Origin: a virus
Virus record (IMG/VR): IMGVR_UViG_3300027365_000371
Coordinates: 1-32,498 of that record
Length of the DNA: 32,498 nt
Reading direction: 5' to 3' (one strand)
How positions within the stretch are numbered: the stretch's first letter is position 1; each line of letters begins with the position of its first letter. Position numbers and translations under genes: made by a program. The notes under the pieces were generated by a model. It saw only the letters and a program-made list of their open reading frames with translations, made no database searches and was not told the origin of the DNA. This document shows, one piece after another, positions 13,665-21,559 of the stretch.

Positions 13665-15221
13665 ATGACCGACGTTCCCGCCCGCCTGCCGGCCACCCAT
13701 GACGCCGACGCCCCGCCGCCGGTGCTGTTGGGCTACCAGCAGGCGTGGATTGCCGACGATAGCCAGCTGAAGGTGTCCGAGAAGTCGCGCCGCACGGGTC
13801 TGACCTGGGCGGAGGCATCGGACGACGTGCTGATCGCGGCGAGCAGCAAGGCCGCCGGCGGCCAGAACGTCTATTACATCGGCTACAACCAGGACATGGC
13901 CATCGAGTACGTGGAGGCGTGCGGCATGTGGGCGCGCGTGTTCAACCACGCGGCCAGCACCGTCGAGGAAGGGATCTGGGAAGACGACGGCGACGACAAG
14001 AACATCAAGACCTTTACCATCAAGTTCCCCGACAGCGGCCACCGCATCGTGGCGCTGTCCAGCCGCCCGGCCAACCTGCGCGGCAAGCAGGGCGTGGTGG
14101 TGATCGACGAGGCGGCGTTCCACGACAAGCTGGACGAGCTGCTGAAGGCGGCCCTGGCGCTGCTGATCTGGGGCGGCAAGGTGCGTGTGATCAGCACCCA
14201 CAACGGCGAGCGCAACCCCTTCAACGAGCTGATCAACGACATCCGCGCCGGCAAGCGCCGGGGCAGCGTGCAACGCATCACCTTCAAGGAGGCTGTGGCC
14301 CAGGGCCTCTATCAGCGCGTGTGCCTGCGCCTGGGCAAGGACTGGACGGCCGAGGGCGAGGCCGAGTGGATGGACAGCGTGTACGCCTTCTACGGCGACG
14401 CTGCCGGCGAGGAGCTGGACGTGGTGCCGTCCCAGGGCTCCGGGGCCTGGCTGTCCCGTGCGCTGATCGAGGCGCGCATGGTGGCCGGCCCGCCGGTGTT
14501 GCGCCTGACGATGCCCGACGAGTTCAAGCACTGGGCGCCGCACCTGCGCGAGGCGGAGATCCGCGACTGGTGCGAGCGCGAGCTGCGCCCGCTGCTGGCG
14601 GATCTGCCGCCGGAGCTGCTGGTGTCGGTGGGCGAGGACTTCGGCCGGGTCTCCGACCTGACCGTGATCACGCCCATGGTCACAGGCCAGGACCTCAAGC
14701 GCCGGGTGCCGTTCGTGGTGGAGCTGGGCAACATGCCGTTCGAGCAGCAGCGCCAGGTGCTGTTCTATATCTGCGACCGCTTCCCGCGCTTCCACGTGGG
14801 CGCCCTGGACGCCCGGGGCAACGGCGCCTACCTGGCCGAGGTGGCCGCCCAGCAGTACGGCGCGCGCATCCATGAGATCCAGTTCACCGAGGGCTGGTAC
14901 CGCGAGCACATGCCGCCGCTGAAGGCCGCCTTCGAGGACGGCGAGCTGGAGATCCCCAAGGACTCGCACCTGCTGGACGACCTGCGGGCGATCAAGCTGG
15001 TGGACGGCGTGGCGCGCCTGCCCAAGAGCACCGGCCAGCAGAAGCGCCACGGCGACGGCGCGATCAGCCTGGCGCTGGCCTACTACGCCACCCGCCAGGA
15101 CGGGGTGGAAATCGAATTTCGCAGCACCGGCATTCAGCGCAGCGGCTACCAGGCCGGGCGCGTCCAGCAGGACGTGGGCTGGGGCGCCGTCGGTGGCGGC
15201 ACAGACATGGGAGGCTTCTAA
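13665..15221 (+). CDS. Terminase large subunit (Mu gp28-like)
   Basis: A 518-residue packaging motor. The ATPase part has a Walker A-like KSRRTGLT (40-47), Walker B VVVIDE (144-149) and a likely coupling motif in ISTHNGERNPF. The RNase H-like nuclease shows acidic residues D325 (VGEDFGR), D382 (ALDARGNG) and D464 (RHGDGAISLALAYY). Mu-type terminases package by headful, starting at the left phage end and running into host DNA. ATG 13665 is preferred; the longer frame runs back through the methyltransferase gene. Confidence 0.93.
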   Translation: MTDVPARLPATHDADAPPPVLLGYQQAWIADDSQLKVSEKSRRTGLTWAEASDDVLIAASSKAAGGQNVYYIGYNQDMAIEYVEACGMWARVFNHAASTVEEGIWEDDGDDKNIKTFTIKFPDSGHRIVALSSRPANLRGKQGVVVIDEAAFHDKLDELLKAALALLIWGGKVRVISTHNGERNPFNELINDIRAGKRRGSVQRITFKEAVAQGLYQRVCLRLGKDWTAEGEAEWMDSVYAFYGDAAGEELDVVPSQGSGAWLSRALIEARMVAGPPVLRLTMPDEFKHWAPHLREAEIRDWCERELRPLLADLPPELLVSVGEDFGRVSDLTVITPMVTGQDLKRRVPFVVELGNMPFEQQRQVLFYICDRFPRFHVGALDARGNGAYLAEVAAQQYGARIHEIQFTEGWYREHMPPLKAAFEDGELEIPKDSHLLDDLRAIKLVDGVARLPKSTGQQKRHGDGAISLALAYYATRQDGVEIEFRSTGIQRSGYQAGRVQQDVGWGAVGGGTDMGGF

Positions 15222-16670
15222 ATGGCGACCGAAAAGCCCGAATTGCAGGAGGTGGCCACCACGCTGGATGGCCGCGACATCACTCGGGGGTACGTCTCCC
15301 CGCTGCAGCTGCTGCAGCCCACCGACACGGTGCTGGCCACCCGGGGCGGTGGCGACCTGCGGCTCTACCAGGAGCTGCTGCGCGATGACCAGGTTAAGGC
15401 CACCTGGCAGCAACGCCAGCTGGCGGTCACGTCCGCCGAGTGGGAGGTGATCCCCGGCGGCCAGCGCCGCCAGGACAAGGCCGCCGCCGACTTCCTGCGC
15501 GAGCAGCTGCAGGCCATCCGCTTCGACCGCGCCACCAGCAGCATGCTGTACGGGATCTTCTACGGCTACGCCGTGGCCGAGTGCCTGTGGGGGCGTGACG
15601 GCCGCCACGTCACCCTGGACGCGCTCAAGGTGCGCAACCGCCGCCGCTTCCGTTTCGACGGTGCCGGCCGCCTGCGCCTGCTGACCTCCAGCGACCCCAG
15701 CGGCGAGCTGCTGCCCGATCGCAAGTTCTGGACCTTCAGCACCGGCGCGGACCACGACGACGAGCCCTACGGCCAGGGCCTGGGGCACTGGCTGTACTGG
15801 CCGGTGTTCTTCAAGCGCAACGGTCTGCGCCTGTGGCTGGTGTTCCTGGACAAGTTCGGCCAGCCCACCGCCAAGGGCACCTTCCCGCAGTCGAGCACCG
15901 AGAGCCAGAAGCAGCGCCTGCTGCAGGCCCTGCAGGCGGTGCACAGCGACTCCGGCGTGATCGTGCCGGAGGGCATGCAGATCGAGCTGATCGAGGCCGC
16001 GCGCTCCGGTACCGGCGATTACACCTCGCTGTATGACCGCATGGACCGGGCCATCGCCAAGGTGATCCTGGGCCATACCGGCTCCAGCGAGAGCGCCCCC
16101 GGCCGCCTGGGTGGCGAGGACATGGCCGGCGACGTGCGCGACGACATCGTGAAGGCCGACGCCGACGTGGTGTGCGAGAGCTTCAACCAGAGCGTGGCGC
16201 GCTGGCTGACCGAGTGGAACTACCCCAGCGCCAAGACGCCGCGCGTGTGGCGCAAGATGGAGGCGCCGGAGGATCTGAACAAGCTGGCCGAGCGCGACGA
16301 GCGCGTGGCCCGCCTGGGCTATCGCCCGACCTTGAAGTACGTGGAGGACCACTACGGCGAGGGCTGGGAGGTGGACAGCCGCCCGCCACCGCCGCCGTCG
16401 CTGGGCTTTGCTGAGCGCGACGACGCCAGCGCCAAGCGCCGGGGCGACCGCATGGCCGACCGCCTGGAGCGCGAAGCCGAGCCGGCCTGGGGTGAGATGA
16501 TGGAGCCGGTGCGCCGCCTGGTGGACAGTGCGGCGACCATGGAGGAGCTGCGCGACGGGCTGCTGAACCTCTACGAGGACATGCCCAGCGAGCAGCTGGC
16601 CAAGGTCATGCAGAAGGCCATCGCCACCGCTGAGCTGTCCGGCCGCGCCGATGTGAGCGAGGGCGAGTAA
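15222..16670 (+). CDS. Portal protein, DUF935 (Mu gp29-like)
   Basis: A 482-residue protein of the DUF935 portal family. Typical features are the N-terminal region (RDIGTRGY-like text reads RDITRGYVSPLQLLQPTD), LRDDQVKATWQQRQLAVTSA, then DFLREQLQAIRFDRATSSML and FYGYAVAECLWGRDG. The C-terminal half includes HWLYWPVFFKRNGLRLWLVF and GHTGSSESAPGRLGGEDMAG. It forms the dodecameric DNA channel at one capsid vertex, docking the terminase. It starts directly after the terminase stop and overlaps gpF by one base. Confidence 0.92.
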   Translation: MATEKPELQEVATTLDGRDITRGYVSPLQLLQPTDTVLATRGGGDLRLYQELLRDDQVKATWQQRQLAVTSAEWEVIPGGQRRQDKAAADFLREQLQAIRFDRATSSMLYGIFYGYAVAECLWGRDGRHVTLDALKVRNRRRFRFDGAGRLRLLTSSDPSGELLPDRKFWTFSTGADHDDEPYGQGLGHWLYWPVFFKRNGLRLWLVFLDKFGQPTAKGTFPQSSTESQKQRLLQALQAVHSDSGVIVPEGMQIELIEAARSGTGDYTSLYDRMDRAIAKVILGHTGSSESAPGRLGGEDMAGDVRDDIVKADADVVCESFNQSVARWLTEWNYPSAKTPRVWRKMEAPEDLNKLAERDERVARLGYRPTLKYVEDHYGEGWEVDSRPPPPPSLGFAERDDASAKRRGDRMADRLEREAEPAWGEMMEPVRRLVDSAATMEELRDGLLNLYEDMPSEQLAKVMQKAIATAELSGRADVSEGE

Positions 16671-17458
16671 TGGCCGTCGAGTACAAGGATCTGCCGTTCG
16701 AGGAGGCGATCGCCTTTTTCCGCAACAAGGTGAATCTGCCCACGACGCGCTGGACGGACGTGTGGAAGCAGGCCCACGACAGCGCCTTCATGGTGGCGGG
16801 TGCGGCCAAGGCGGATCTGCTGAACGACCTGCGCGCGGCCGTGGACGAGGCGATCAGCCAGGGCACCACCCTGGCGCAGTTCCGCGAGCGCTTCGACGAG
16901 ACCGTGGAGCGCACCGGCTGGGAATACCGGGGCGGGCGCGGCTGGCGCACGCGGGTGATCTACGAGACCAACCTGCGCACCGCCTACGCCGCCGGCCGGC
17001 ACGCCCAGCTGACCGACCCGGACCTGCTGCGGGTGCGCCCGTACTGGCGCTACCTGCACGGCGGCAGCGCCGACCCCCGGCCCGAACACCTGGCGTGGGA
17101 CGGCCTGGTGCTGCGCGCCGACGACCCCTGGTGGAACGAGCACTACCCGCCCAATGGCTGGGGCTGCAGCTGCAAGGTGGTGGCGGTGAGCCGTGATGAC
17201 CTGGAGCGCCTGGGCAAGGACGGCCCGGACAACGCGCCGACCGTGCAGCGGGAGCCCTGGCAGGACCCGACCGGCGCCCGCCAGGAGGACGTGCCGGCCG
17301 GTGTGGACCCGGGCTTCAACTACCCGCCCGGGCGCAGCGTGGCCGAGCGCACCCGCGAGAGTGTGGAGCGCAAGCGCGACAAGCTGCCCGACGCCCTGGC
17401 CACCGCGATGATGGCCGAGATCCGCACGCGCCTGCGCGAAGACCCGGAGGACCTGTAA
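16670..17458 (+). CDS. Minor head protein, Mu F-like (gp30)
   Basis: A 262-residue head morphogenesis protein of the Phage_Mu_F/SPP1 gp7 family. The diagnostic region is RTRVIYETNLRTAYAAGRHA, then YWRYLHGGSADPRPEHLAWD and WNEHYPPNGWGCSCKVVAVS. Members are incorporated in few copies near the portal and help head assembly and DNA ejection. Shorter than Mu gp30, whose extra length lies at the C-terminus. It overlaps the portal gene by one base and is followed by gpG. Confidence 0.9.
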   Translation: MAVEYKDLPFEEAIAFFRNKVNLPTTRWTDVWKQAHDSAFMVAGAAKADLLNDLRAAVDEAISQGTTLAQFRERFDETVERTGWEYRGGRGWRTRVIYETNLRTAYAAGRHAQLTDPDLLRVRPYWRYLHGGSADPRPEHLAWDGLVLRADDPWWNEHYPPNGWGCSCKVVAVSRDDLERLGKDGPDNAPTVQREPWQDPTGARQEDVPAGVDPGFNYPPGRSVAERTRESVERKRDKLPDALATAMMAEIRTRLREDPEDL

Positions 17459-17460
17459 CC

Positions 17461-17973
17461 ATGGCCGGCATCGAACTGAAGGCGGAGATCCGCGACCAGG
17501 TGACCAGCGACGTGCTGGACCAGATCGTGCGCAACATGGGCAGCCTGCGCCCGGCGCTGATGGAGATCGGCGAGCACCTGCAGGGCTCCGTGGAGGAGCG
17601 TTTCCGCACCGAGACCGACCCCGAGGGCAACCCCTGGGAGCCGCTGTCGGAGTTCACCAAGGCCAACAAGCGCAACGACCAGATCCTGACCGAGAGCGGC
17701 GGCAGCGGCCTGCGCGGCTCCATCCACTACCAGGTGGGCAACGACTCCCTGGAACAGGGCACCAACAAGATCTATGGCGCCATTCACCAGCTGGGCGGTA
17801 TCATTCGGGCCAAGCGGGCGCCGGCGCTGGCGATCGGCCGCTCCGGTGGCGCCTTCGCCCTGGTCAAGCAGGTGGAGATTCCGGCGCGCCCGTACCTGGG
17901 TCTGTCCCGGGATGACCGCCGCGCGATCGACGCCATCCTGACCCGGCACACGCTGCCCGAAACGGCCCGATAG
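17461..17973 (+). CDS. Virion morphogenesis protein, Mu gpG-like (tail completion)
   Basis: A 170-residue protein of the phage virion morphogenesis family (Phage_tail_S, PF05069). ALMEIGEHLQGSVEERFRTE, then PEGNPWEPLSEFTKANKR and LTESGGSGLRGSIHY are family-typical, as is the end PARPYLGLSRDDRRAI. In Mu, gpG is a head-associated tail completion protein. It closes the first head operon; a 265-bp gap with a terminator-like hairpin follows, the same arrangement as in Mu. Confidence 0.9.
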   Translation: MAGIELKAEIRDQVTSDVLDQIVRNMGSLRPALMEIGEHLQGSVEERFRTETDPEGNPWEPLSEFTKANKRNDQILTESGGSGLRGSIHYQVGNDSLEQGTNKIYGAIHQLGGIIRAKRAPALAIGRSGGAFALVKQVEIPARPYLGLSRDDRRAIDAILTRHTLPETAR

Positions 17974-18010
17974 CGGGAACGTCCTGTAAGGCCCCTCAGA
18001 GCCGTTCTAA

Positions 18011-18046
18011 GGGCTGGGCGCAACGTAGGCCCGCCCAAAAGTTTTT
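18011..18046 (+). terminator. Rho-independent-like terminator after gpG
   Basis: Stem GGGC-T-GGGC (18011-18019, one bulged T) pairs with GCCCGCCC (18029-18036) around a nine-base loop, followed by AAAAGTTTTT. This would end the first late transcript before the protease operon. Confidence 0.55.
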
Positions 18047-18085
18047 AAACCGCTGTGCGAGCCGTTAAACGGGTCTTAAACAACT
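18037..18085. other. AT-rich patch, candidate central strong gyrase site
   Basis: An unusually AT-rich stretch in a high-GC phage with TTAAAC at 18045, 18065 and 18076, about two and one helical turns apart. In Mu the strong gyrase-binding site needed for efficient replicative transposition lies between gene G and gene I, near the middle of the genome. This patch lies between the same two genes. The role is inferred from position and composition only. Confidence 0.4.
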
Positions 18086-18118
18086 TGCCAGCGGCCCCGT
18101 CTGGTGATTACATGGTCC

Positions 18119-18138
18119 GCGCGCGTCCGCGCCTCTTT
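18119..18138 (+). terminator. Weak hairpin with T run before promoter copy 2
   Basis: GCGCG / CGCGC stem (18119-18132, loop CGTC) followed by CTCTTTT. A weak terminator or an insulating hairpin upstream of the second promoter, comparable with the GC hairpin that precedes promoter copy 1. Confidence 0.3.
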
Positions 18139-18165
18139 TCCGGCACCTCTGCCACCCCTCCCTGA

Positions 18166-18212
18166 CTGCTGAAGTCCTACACCTTATTGCCTCCGGCGAT
18201 CCTGCTGATACT
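18166..18212 (+). promoter_or_regulatory. Candidate Mor-dependent promoter, copy 2 (protease/head operon)
   Basis: A block starting CTGCTGAAGTCC and reaching ATTGCCT parallels that at 9829 (24 of 29 identical), with GATACT (18207-18212) at the same offset 42 as the TAGTCT of copy 1. Transcription would start near 18219, giving a leader of about 20 nt with GGGAGG before the protease ATG. Confidence 0.65.
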
Positions 18213-18238
18213 GGCCTCCACGAACACGGGAGGCCGCT

Positions 18239-19357
18239 ATGCAGCGCATCGAAATTTTCCGGCCGGGCAAGCACACCGCAATGTCCGGCGAGACCATCGG
18301 TTTTACCGAGGCGGAGCTGCGTGCATCCGCCCAAGCCTACGACCCGGCGCTCCATGAAGCGCCCATCGTCGTGGGCCACCCCAGCCATGACCACCCCGCC
18401 TATGGCTGGGTCAAATCGCTGAACTACGGCGAGAGCCTGGAGGCCGAGCCCGACCAGGTGGAGCCGCAGTTCGCCGAGCTGGTGGAGGCTGGACGCTTCA
18501 AGAAGGTGTCCGCGAGCTTCTACCGCCCCGATTCCCCCGCCAACCCCAAGCCCGGCGTGTATTACCTGCGCCATGTGGGCTTTCTGGGTGCCCAGCCGCC
18601 GGCCATCAAGGGCCTGAAGCAGATCGAGTTCGCCGACGGTGACACCGACGTGGTGGAGCTGGAGTTCGGCGAGGTGCGCGCGGGGGTGGTGCAGCGTCTG
18701 TTCCGCAGCCTGCGCGAGCACCTGATCGGCGAGAAAGGCCGCGAGGCCGCCGACCAGGTACTGCCCGACTGGGAGATCGAGCACCTGGAGGTGCCGGATT
18801 CGCCCGCCTACAGCGAGGCCGCCGCGCCCGCCAAACCGCAACCAAAGACCACCCAGGAGGTGACCGACGTGGACAAACAAGAACTGGAGCGCCAGCGCCA
18901 GGAAATCGAGGCGCGGGAGAACCGCATCAAGGAGCAGGAGGCGGCGTTCGCTGAGCGCACCCGCCAACAGCAGGCCGAGGCCAGCGCCAAGATGGTCGAC
19001 CAGCTGGTGACCGAGGGCCGCGTGCTGCCCAAGCACCGCGACGGCCTGGTGGCGTTCATGGCCAACCAGGACGCCGAAGGCGCGCTGGAGTTCGGCGAGG
19101 GCGACAGCAAGGTGAAGACCACCGGCCGCGCCTTCCTGGAGGAGTTCCTGAAGGAGCTGCCCCAGGCCGTGGACTACAGCGAGCGTGCCGGCGCCGGTGG
19201 CGACGATGCCGCCGCCGACAGCTTTGAGACCCCGGAAGGCTACCAGGCCGACCCGGACAAGGTGCGCCTGCACCGCCAGGCACTGGCGTACCAGGAGCGT
19301 AACGAGTGTGACTACGTGACGGCCGTGCGCGCCGTCCAGCGAGGAGGTGCCGCATGA
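18239..19357 (+). CDS. Head maturation protease with scaffold domain (Mu I-like)
   Basis: A 372-residue protein of the Mu-like protease family (PF10123). The protease half holds APIVVGHPSHDHPAYGWVKS (41-60), KKVSASFY (S91/S93 are candidate catalytic serines) and RHVGFLGAQPPAIKGL. From about residue 212 it becomes a charged coiled coil (QELERQRQEIEARENRIKEQ) ending in a capsid-binding-like tail, the scaffold portion. In Mu, gene I encodes the protease and its C-terminal part is also made separately as scaffold Z. GGGAGG precedes the ATG. First gene of the second late operon. Confidence 0.9.
   Translation: MQRIEIFRPGKHTAMSGETIGFTEAELRASAQAYDPALHEAPIVVGHPSHDHPAYGWVKSLNYGESLEAEPDQVEPQFAELVEAGRFKKVSASFYRPDSPANPKPGVYYLRHVGFLGAQPPAIKGLKQIEFADGDTDVVELEFGEVRAGVVQRLFRSLREHLIGEKGREAADQVLPDWEIEHLEVPDSPAYSEAAAPAKPQPKTTQEVTDVDKQELERQRQEIEARENRIKEQEAAFAERTRQQQAEASAKMVDQLVTEGRVLPKHRDGLVAFMANQDAEGALEFGEGDSKVKTTGRAFLEEFLKELPQAVDYSERAGAGGDDAAADSFETPEGYQADPDKVRLHRQALAYQERNECDYVTAVRAVQRGGAA
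18869..19357 (+). CDS. Nested scaffold protein (Mu gpZ-like), internal start
   Basis: An in-frame internal GTG at codon 211 of the protease gene is preceded by AGGAGG (18855-18860) at 8-nt spacing, one of the best ribosome sites here. It would yield a 162-residue scaffold starting MDKQELERQRQEIEARE, matching exactly the start of the coiled-coil part. Mu uses the same nested layout for gpZ. It would guide capsid assembly and then be degraded by the protease. Confidence 0.65.
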   Translation: MDKQELERQRQEIEARENRIKEQEAAFAERTRQQQAEASAKMVDQLVTEGRVLPKHRDGLVAFMANQDAEGALEFGEGDSKVKTTGRAFLEEFLKELPQAVDYSERAGAGGDDAAADSFETPEGYQADPDKVRLHRQALAYQERNECDYVTAVRAVQRGGAA

Positions 19358-19725
19358 GCCAGAAGATCCCTGTATTGACCCTGACCGTCTCCGCAGCCGG
19401 CGCGGTCAGCGCCCACCGTTTCGTGGGCTACGACGGCGCCCAGGTGTCCGCCTCCGGCGGCAAGGCCCTGGGGGTCGCCACCTTTGACGCCGCCGACGGC
19501 CAGGACCTGGCCGTGGATGCCCTGGGCACCACGGTGGTGGAAACCGCCGGCGCGATCGCCGTGGGCGACGAGGTGGTGTCCGACGCCACCGGTCTGGCTA
19601 TCACCAACCCCGCCGTGGGTGGCGAGGTGGTGGCGGCGCACGCCCTGGATTCGGCGGCCGGCGCCGGAGAGTTCATCGAAGTGCTGCTGGTCAAGTCAAG
19701 TAAGCGGCGCGTAAACGCGATTTAA
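19354..19725 (+). CDS. DUF2190 capsid decoration/cement protein
   Basis: A 123-residue beta-rich protein. TLTVSAAGAVSAHRFVGYDG, then GKALGVATFDAADGQDLAVD and VGDEVVSDATGLA are typical of the DUF2190 family, which includes capsid cement or head decoration proteins. It starts in an ATGA overlap with the protease gene and lies directly before the capsid gene, as expected for a protein needed in similar copy number. Its final codons and the gap after it are TTAA-rich. Confidence 0.8.
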   Translation: MSQKIPVLTLTVSAAGAVSAHRFVGYDGAQVSASGGKALGVATFDAADGQDLAVDALGTTVVETAGAIAVGDEVVSDATGLAITNPAVGGEVVAAHALDSAAGAGEFIEVLLVKSSKRRVNAI

Positions 19726-19739
19726 GGAGACGTTAAACC

Positions 19740-20675
19740 ATGCCTATGAATAACCAGCAGGTCCGGGTCATTGATCCGATTCTGTCCAACGTCGCCCAGG
19801 GGTATCGACACCCCGAGCGCGTGGGCTTCGCCCTGTTCCCCCGTGTGCCGGTGAAGCAGCGCGGCGGGCAGATCATCGAGTTCGGCCGGGAGAGCTTCAA
19901 GCGCTACAAGACCCGCCGTGCGCCTGGCTCCAACACCAAGCGCGTGCAGTTCGGCTACGAGGGCAAGCCCTTTGCCCTGGTGCAGGACGCCCTGGAGGGC
20001 CAAGTGCCCTGGGAGCACATGCAGGACGCCAACCAGGTGCCCGGCATCGACCTGGGCACCCAGGCGACCAACGAGACCATGAACATCATGTCGCTCTCGC
20101 TGGAGATCGAGCAGGCCGAGATCGCCACCAACCCGGCGAACTACAGCGTCAACAACAAGATCACCCTGGCCGGTACCGACCAGTGGACCGATCCCAACTC
20201 CGACCCGGCCAAGCAGATCCGCGAGTACCGCGAGGCGGTGCGCTCGATCATCGGCATCCGGCCCAACACGCTGGAGATCCCGGCGGCCGGCTTCAACGCC
20301 CTGTGCGAGCACCCGAAGATCCTGGAGCGCTTCAAGTACACCTCCAGCGATTCCATCACCGTCGAGATGCTGGCCCGGCTGTTCAACCTGCGCCGCATCG
20401 TGATCGGCGAGGCGGTGTACATGAACGAAGGCAGCGACCAGATGGTGGACGCCTGGGGTAATGCGGCCGTGCTGGCCTACGTGCCCGAGCAGGTCAGTTC
20501 CCGGGCGGAGCCGTCCTTCGGGTACACCTACACCCTGGAAGGCCACCCGATCGTCGAGGAGCCCTACAACGAGCGCAACGCCAAGAGCTGGATCTATCCG
20601 GTGACCTACGAGCGTTCGCCGGTGCTCTCCGGCATCGAGTCCGGCTTCCTGATCCAGGACGTGGCCGCGCTGTAA
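19740..20675 (+). CDS. Major capsid protein
   Basis: A 311-residue protein placed where Mu has capsid gene T. It begins QQVRVIDPILSNVAQGYRHP with GFALFPRVPVKQRGGQIIEF, continues with FALVQDALEGQVPWE, and ends EEPYNERNAKSWIYPV and VLSGIESGFLIQDVAAL. Size, position between decoration protein and connector genes, and overall pattern indicate an HK97-fold capsid subunit. From memory it does not resemble Mu T itself, so the capsid may come from a different lineage. Ribosome site AAGGAG at 19725-19730. A perfect hairpin lies 10 bp after the stop. Confidence 0.88.
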   Translation: MPMNNQQVRVIDPILSNVAQGYRHPERVGFALFPRVPVKQRGGQIIEFGRESFKRYKTRRAPGSNTKRVQFGYEGKPFALVQDALEGQVPWEHMQDANQVPGIDLGTQATNETMNIMSLSLEIEQAEIATNPANYSVNNKITLAGTDQWTDPNSDPAKQIREYREAVRSIIGIRPNTLEIPAAGFNALCEHPKILERFKYTSSDSITVEMLARLFNLRRIVIGEAVYMNEGSDQMVDAWGNAAVLAYVPEQVSSRAEPSFGYTYTLEGHPIVEEPYNERNAKSWIYPVTYERSPVLSGIESGFLIQDVAAL

Positions 20676-20684
20676 TCCACTGAC

Positions 20685-20702
20685 GGCCCGCTCCGGCGGG
20701 CC
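20685..20702 (+). terminator. Perfect hairpin after the capsid gene
   Basis: GGCCCGC / GCGGGCC stem (7 bp) with loop TCCG and no following T run. Could protect the 3' end of capsid mRNA or reduce read-through, keeping capsid expression above the connector genes. Confidence 0.45.
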
Positions 20703-20722
20703 GCAACCATGACGAGGTGAGC

Positions 20723-21145
20723 ATGAAATTCCCAGTGACCGAGCCGCTGCGCCGCAACGGCAAGACGCACAAGCCGCCCGCCGAGGTGGAGCTGGACGTC
20801 GAGCAGGACGCCGAGGAGATCGACCGCCTGGCCCGCAAGGGTGTGATTCGCGATGTGCGCGAGGCATCCGAGAGCGAAGGAGGCCAGGACGATGACCCGA
20901 CCGGCAGCGAGGCGAGCCAGACCGAGGGAGCGGCGGACGCGACCGACGCCCAGGGCGAGAAGGCCCAGGAAGCGCAAGCGACCCAGGCGCCGCAGGACGC
21001 CGAGGAAGCCGCCAAGGACGAGACCACCGAGGCCGACCAGGGCAAGACCGACGAGCCTGCCAAGGATGACGCCCCGGCCAAGGCCGAGGCCAAGCCGGCG
21101 GCCCGCAAGGGTGGCGCCAAGCCCACCACCAAGGCCAAGGGGTAA
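20723..21145 (+). CDS. FluMu N-terminal-type protein with acidic low-complexity tail (Mu gp35 position)
   Basis: A 140-residue protein; ATG 20723 has GAGG five bases upstream, although an in-frame GTG at 20717 exists. Residues 1-45 (FPVTEPLRRNGKTHKPPAEV, then ELDVEQDAEEIDRLARKGV) resemble the Mu-like FluMu N-terminal domain. Residues 50-125 are Glu/Asp/Ala/Gln repeats, surely disordered, and the end is Lys/Ala-rich. It occupies the Mu gp35 position after the capsid. Function unknown; low-complexity length probably varies between relatives. Confidence 0.75.
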   Translation: MKFPVTEPLRRNGKTHKPPAEVELDVEQDAEEIDRLARKGVIRDVREASESEGGQDDDPTGSEASQTEGAADATDAQGEKAQEAQATQAPQDAEEAAKDETTEADQGKTDEPAKDDAPAKAEAKPAARKGGAKPTTKAKG

Positions 21146-21148
21146 GCG

Positions 21149-21559
21149 ATGTACGCCAGCGTAGCCGATCTGATCGAGCGATTCGGCGAGACCGAGATCG
21201 TGGAGCTGACCGACCTGGAGCACACCGGGGCGGTGGACAACGCCATGGCCGAGCAGGCCCTGACGGACGCCACGGCCGAGATCGACGGCTACCTGGCGGC
21301 CCGCTACCGCCTGCCGGTGACTGACACACCCCGCCTGCTGTCGCTGCTGTGCACGGACATCGCCCGGTACCGCCTGCAGAAGGGCGTGAGCACCGAGCAG
21401 GCGCGCCAGCGCTACGAGGACGCGGTGGCCAGGCTGAAGGCGATCGCCCGGGGCGAGATCAACCTGCCCCTGGACACGCCGCCGCCGGCTAGCGCCGAAC
21501 CCAAGGTGGTGACCGGCTCCGGCCGGACCTTCGATAACGACACGCTGCGGGGGTACTGA
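21149..21559 (+). CDS. DUF1320 head-tail connector-like protein (Mu gp36)
   Basis: A 136-residue protein. YASVADLIERFGETEIVELT, then ALTDATAEIDGYLAARYRLP and CTDIARYRLQKG, plus RYEDAVARLKAIARGEI, make DUF1320 (gp36) clear. The helical fold is like that of adaptor proteins below the portal (HK97 gp6 type), so a connector role is likely. It overlaps the gp37 gene by one base. Confidence 0.9.
   Translation: MYASVADLIERFGETEIVELTDLEHTGAVDNAMAEQALTDATAEIDGYLAARYRLPVTDTPRLLSLLCTDIARYRLQKGVSTEQARQRYEDAVARLKAIARGEINLPLDTPPPASAEPKVVTGSGRTFDNDTLRGY

Noticed and set aside
13524-16352. Minus-strand open frame of over 900 codons
   Set aside because: Opposite terminase and portal genes, with shadow composition and no ribosome site or recognisable domain.
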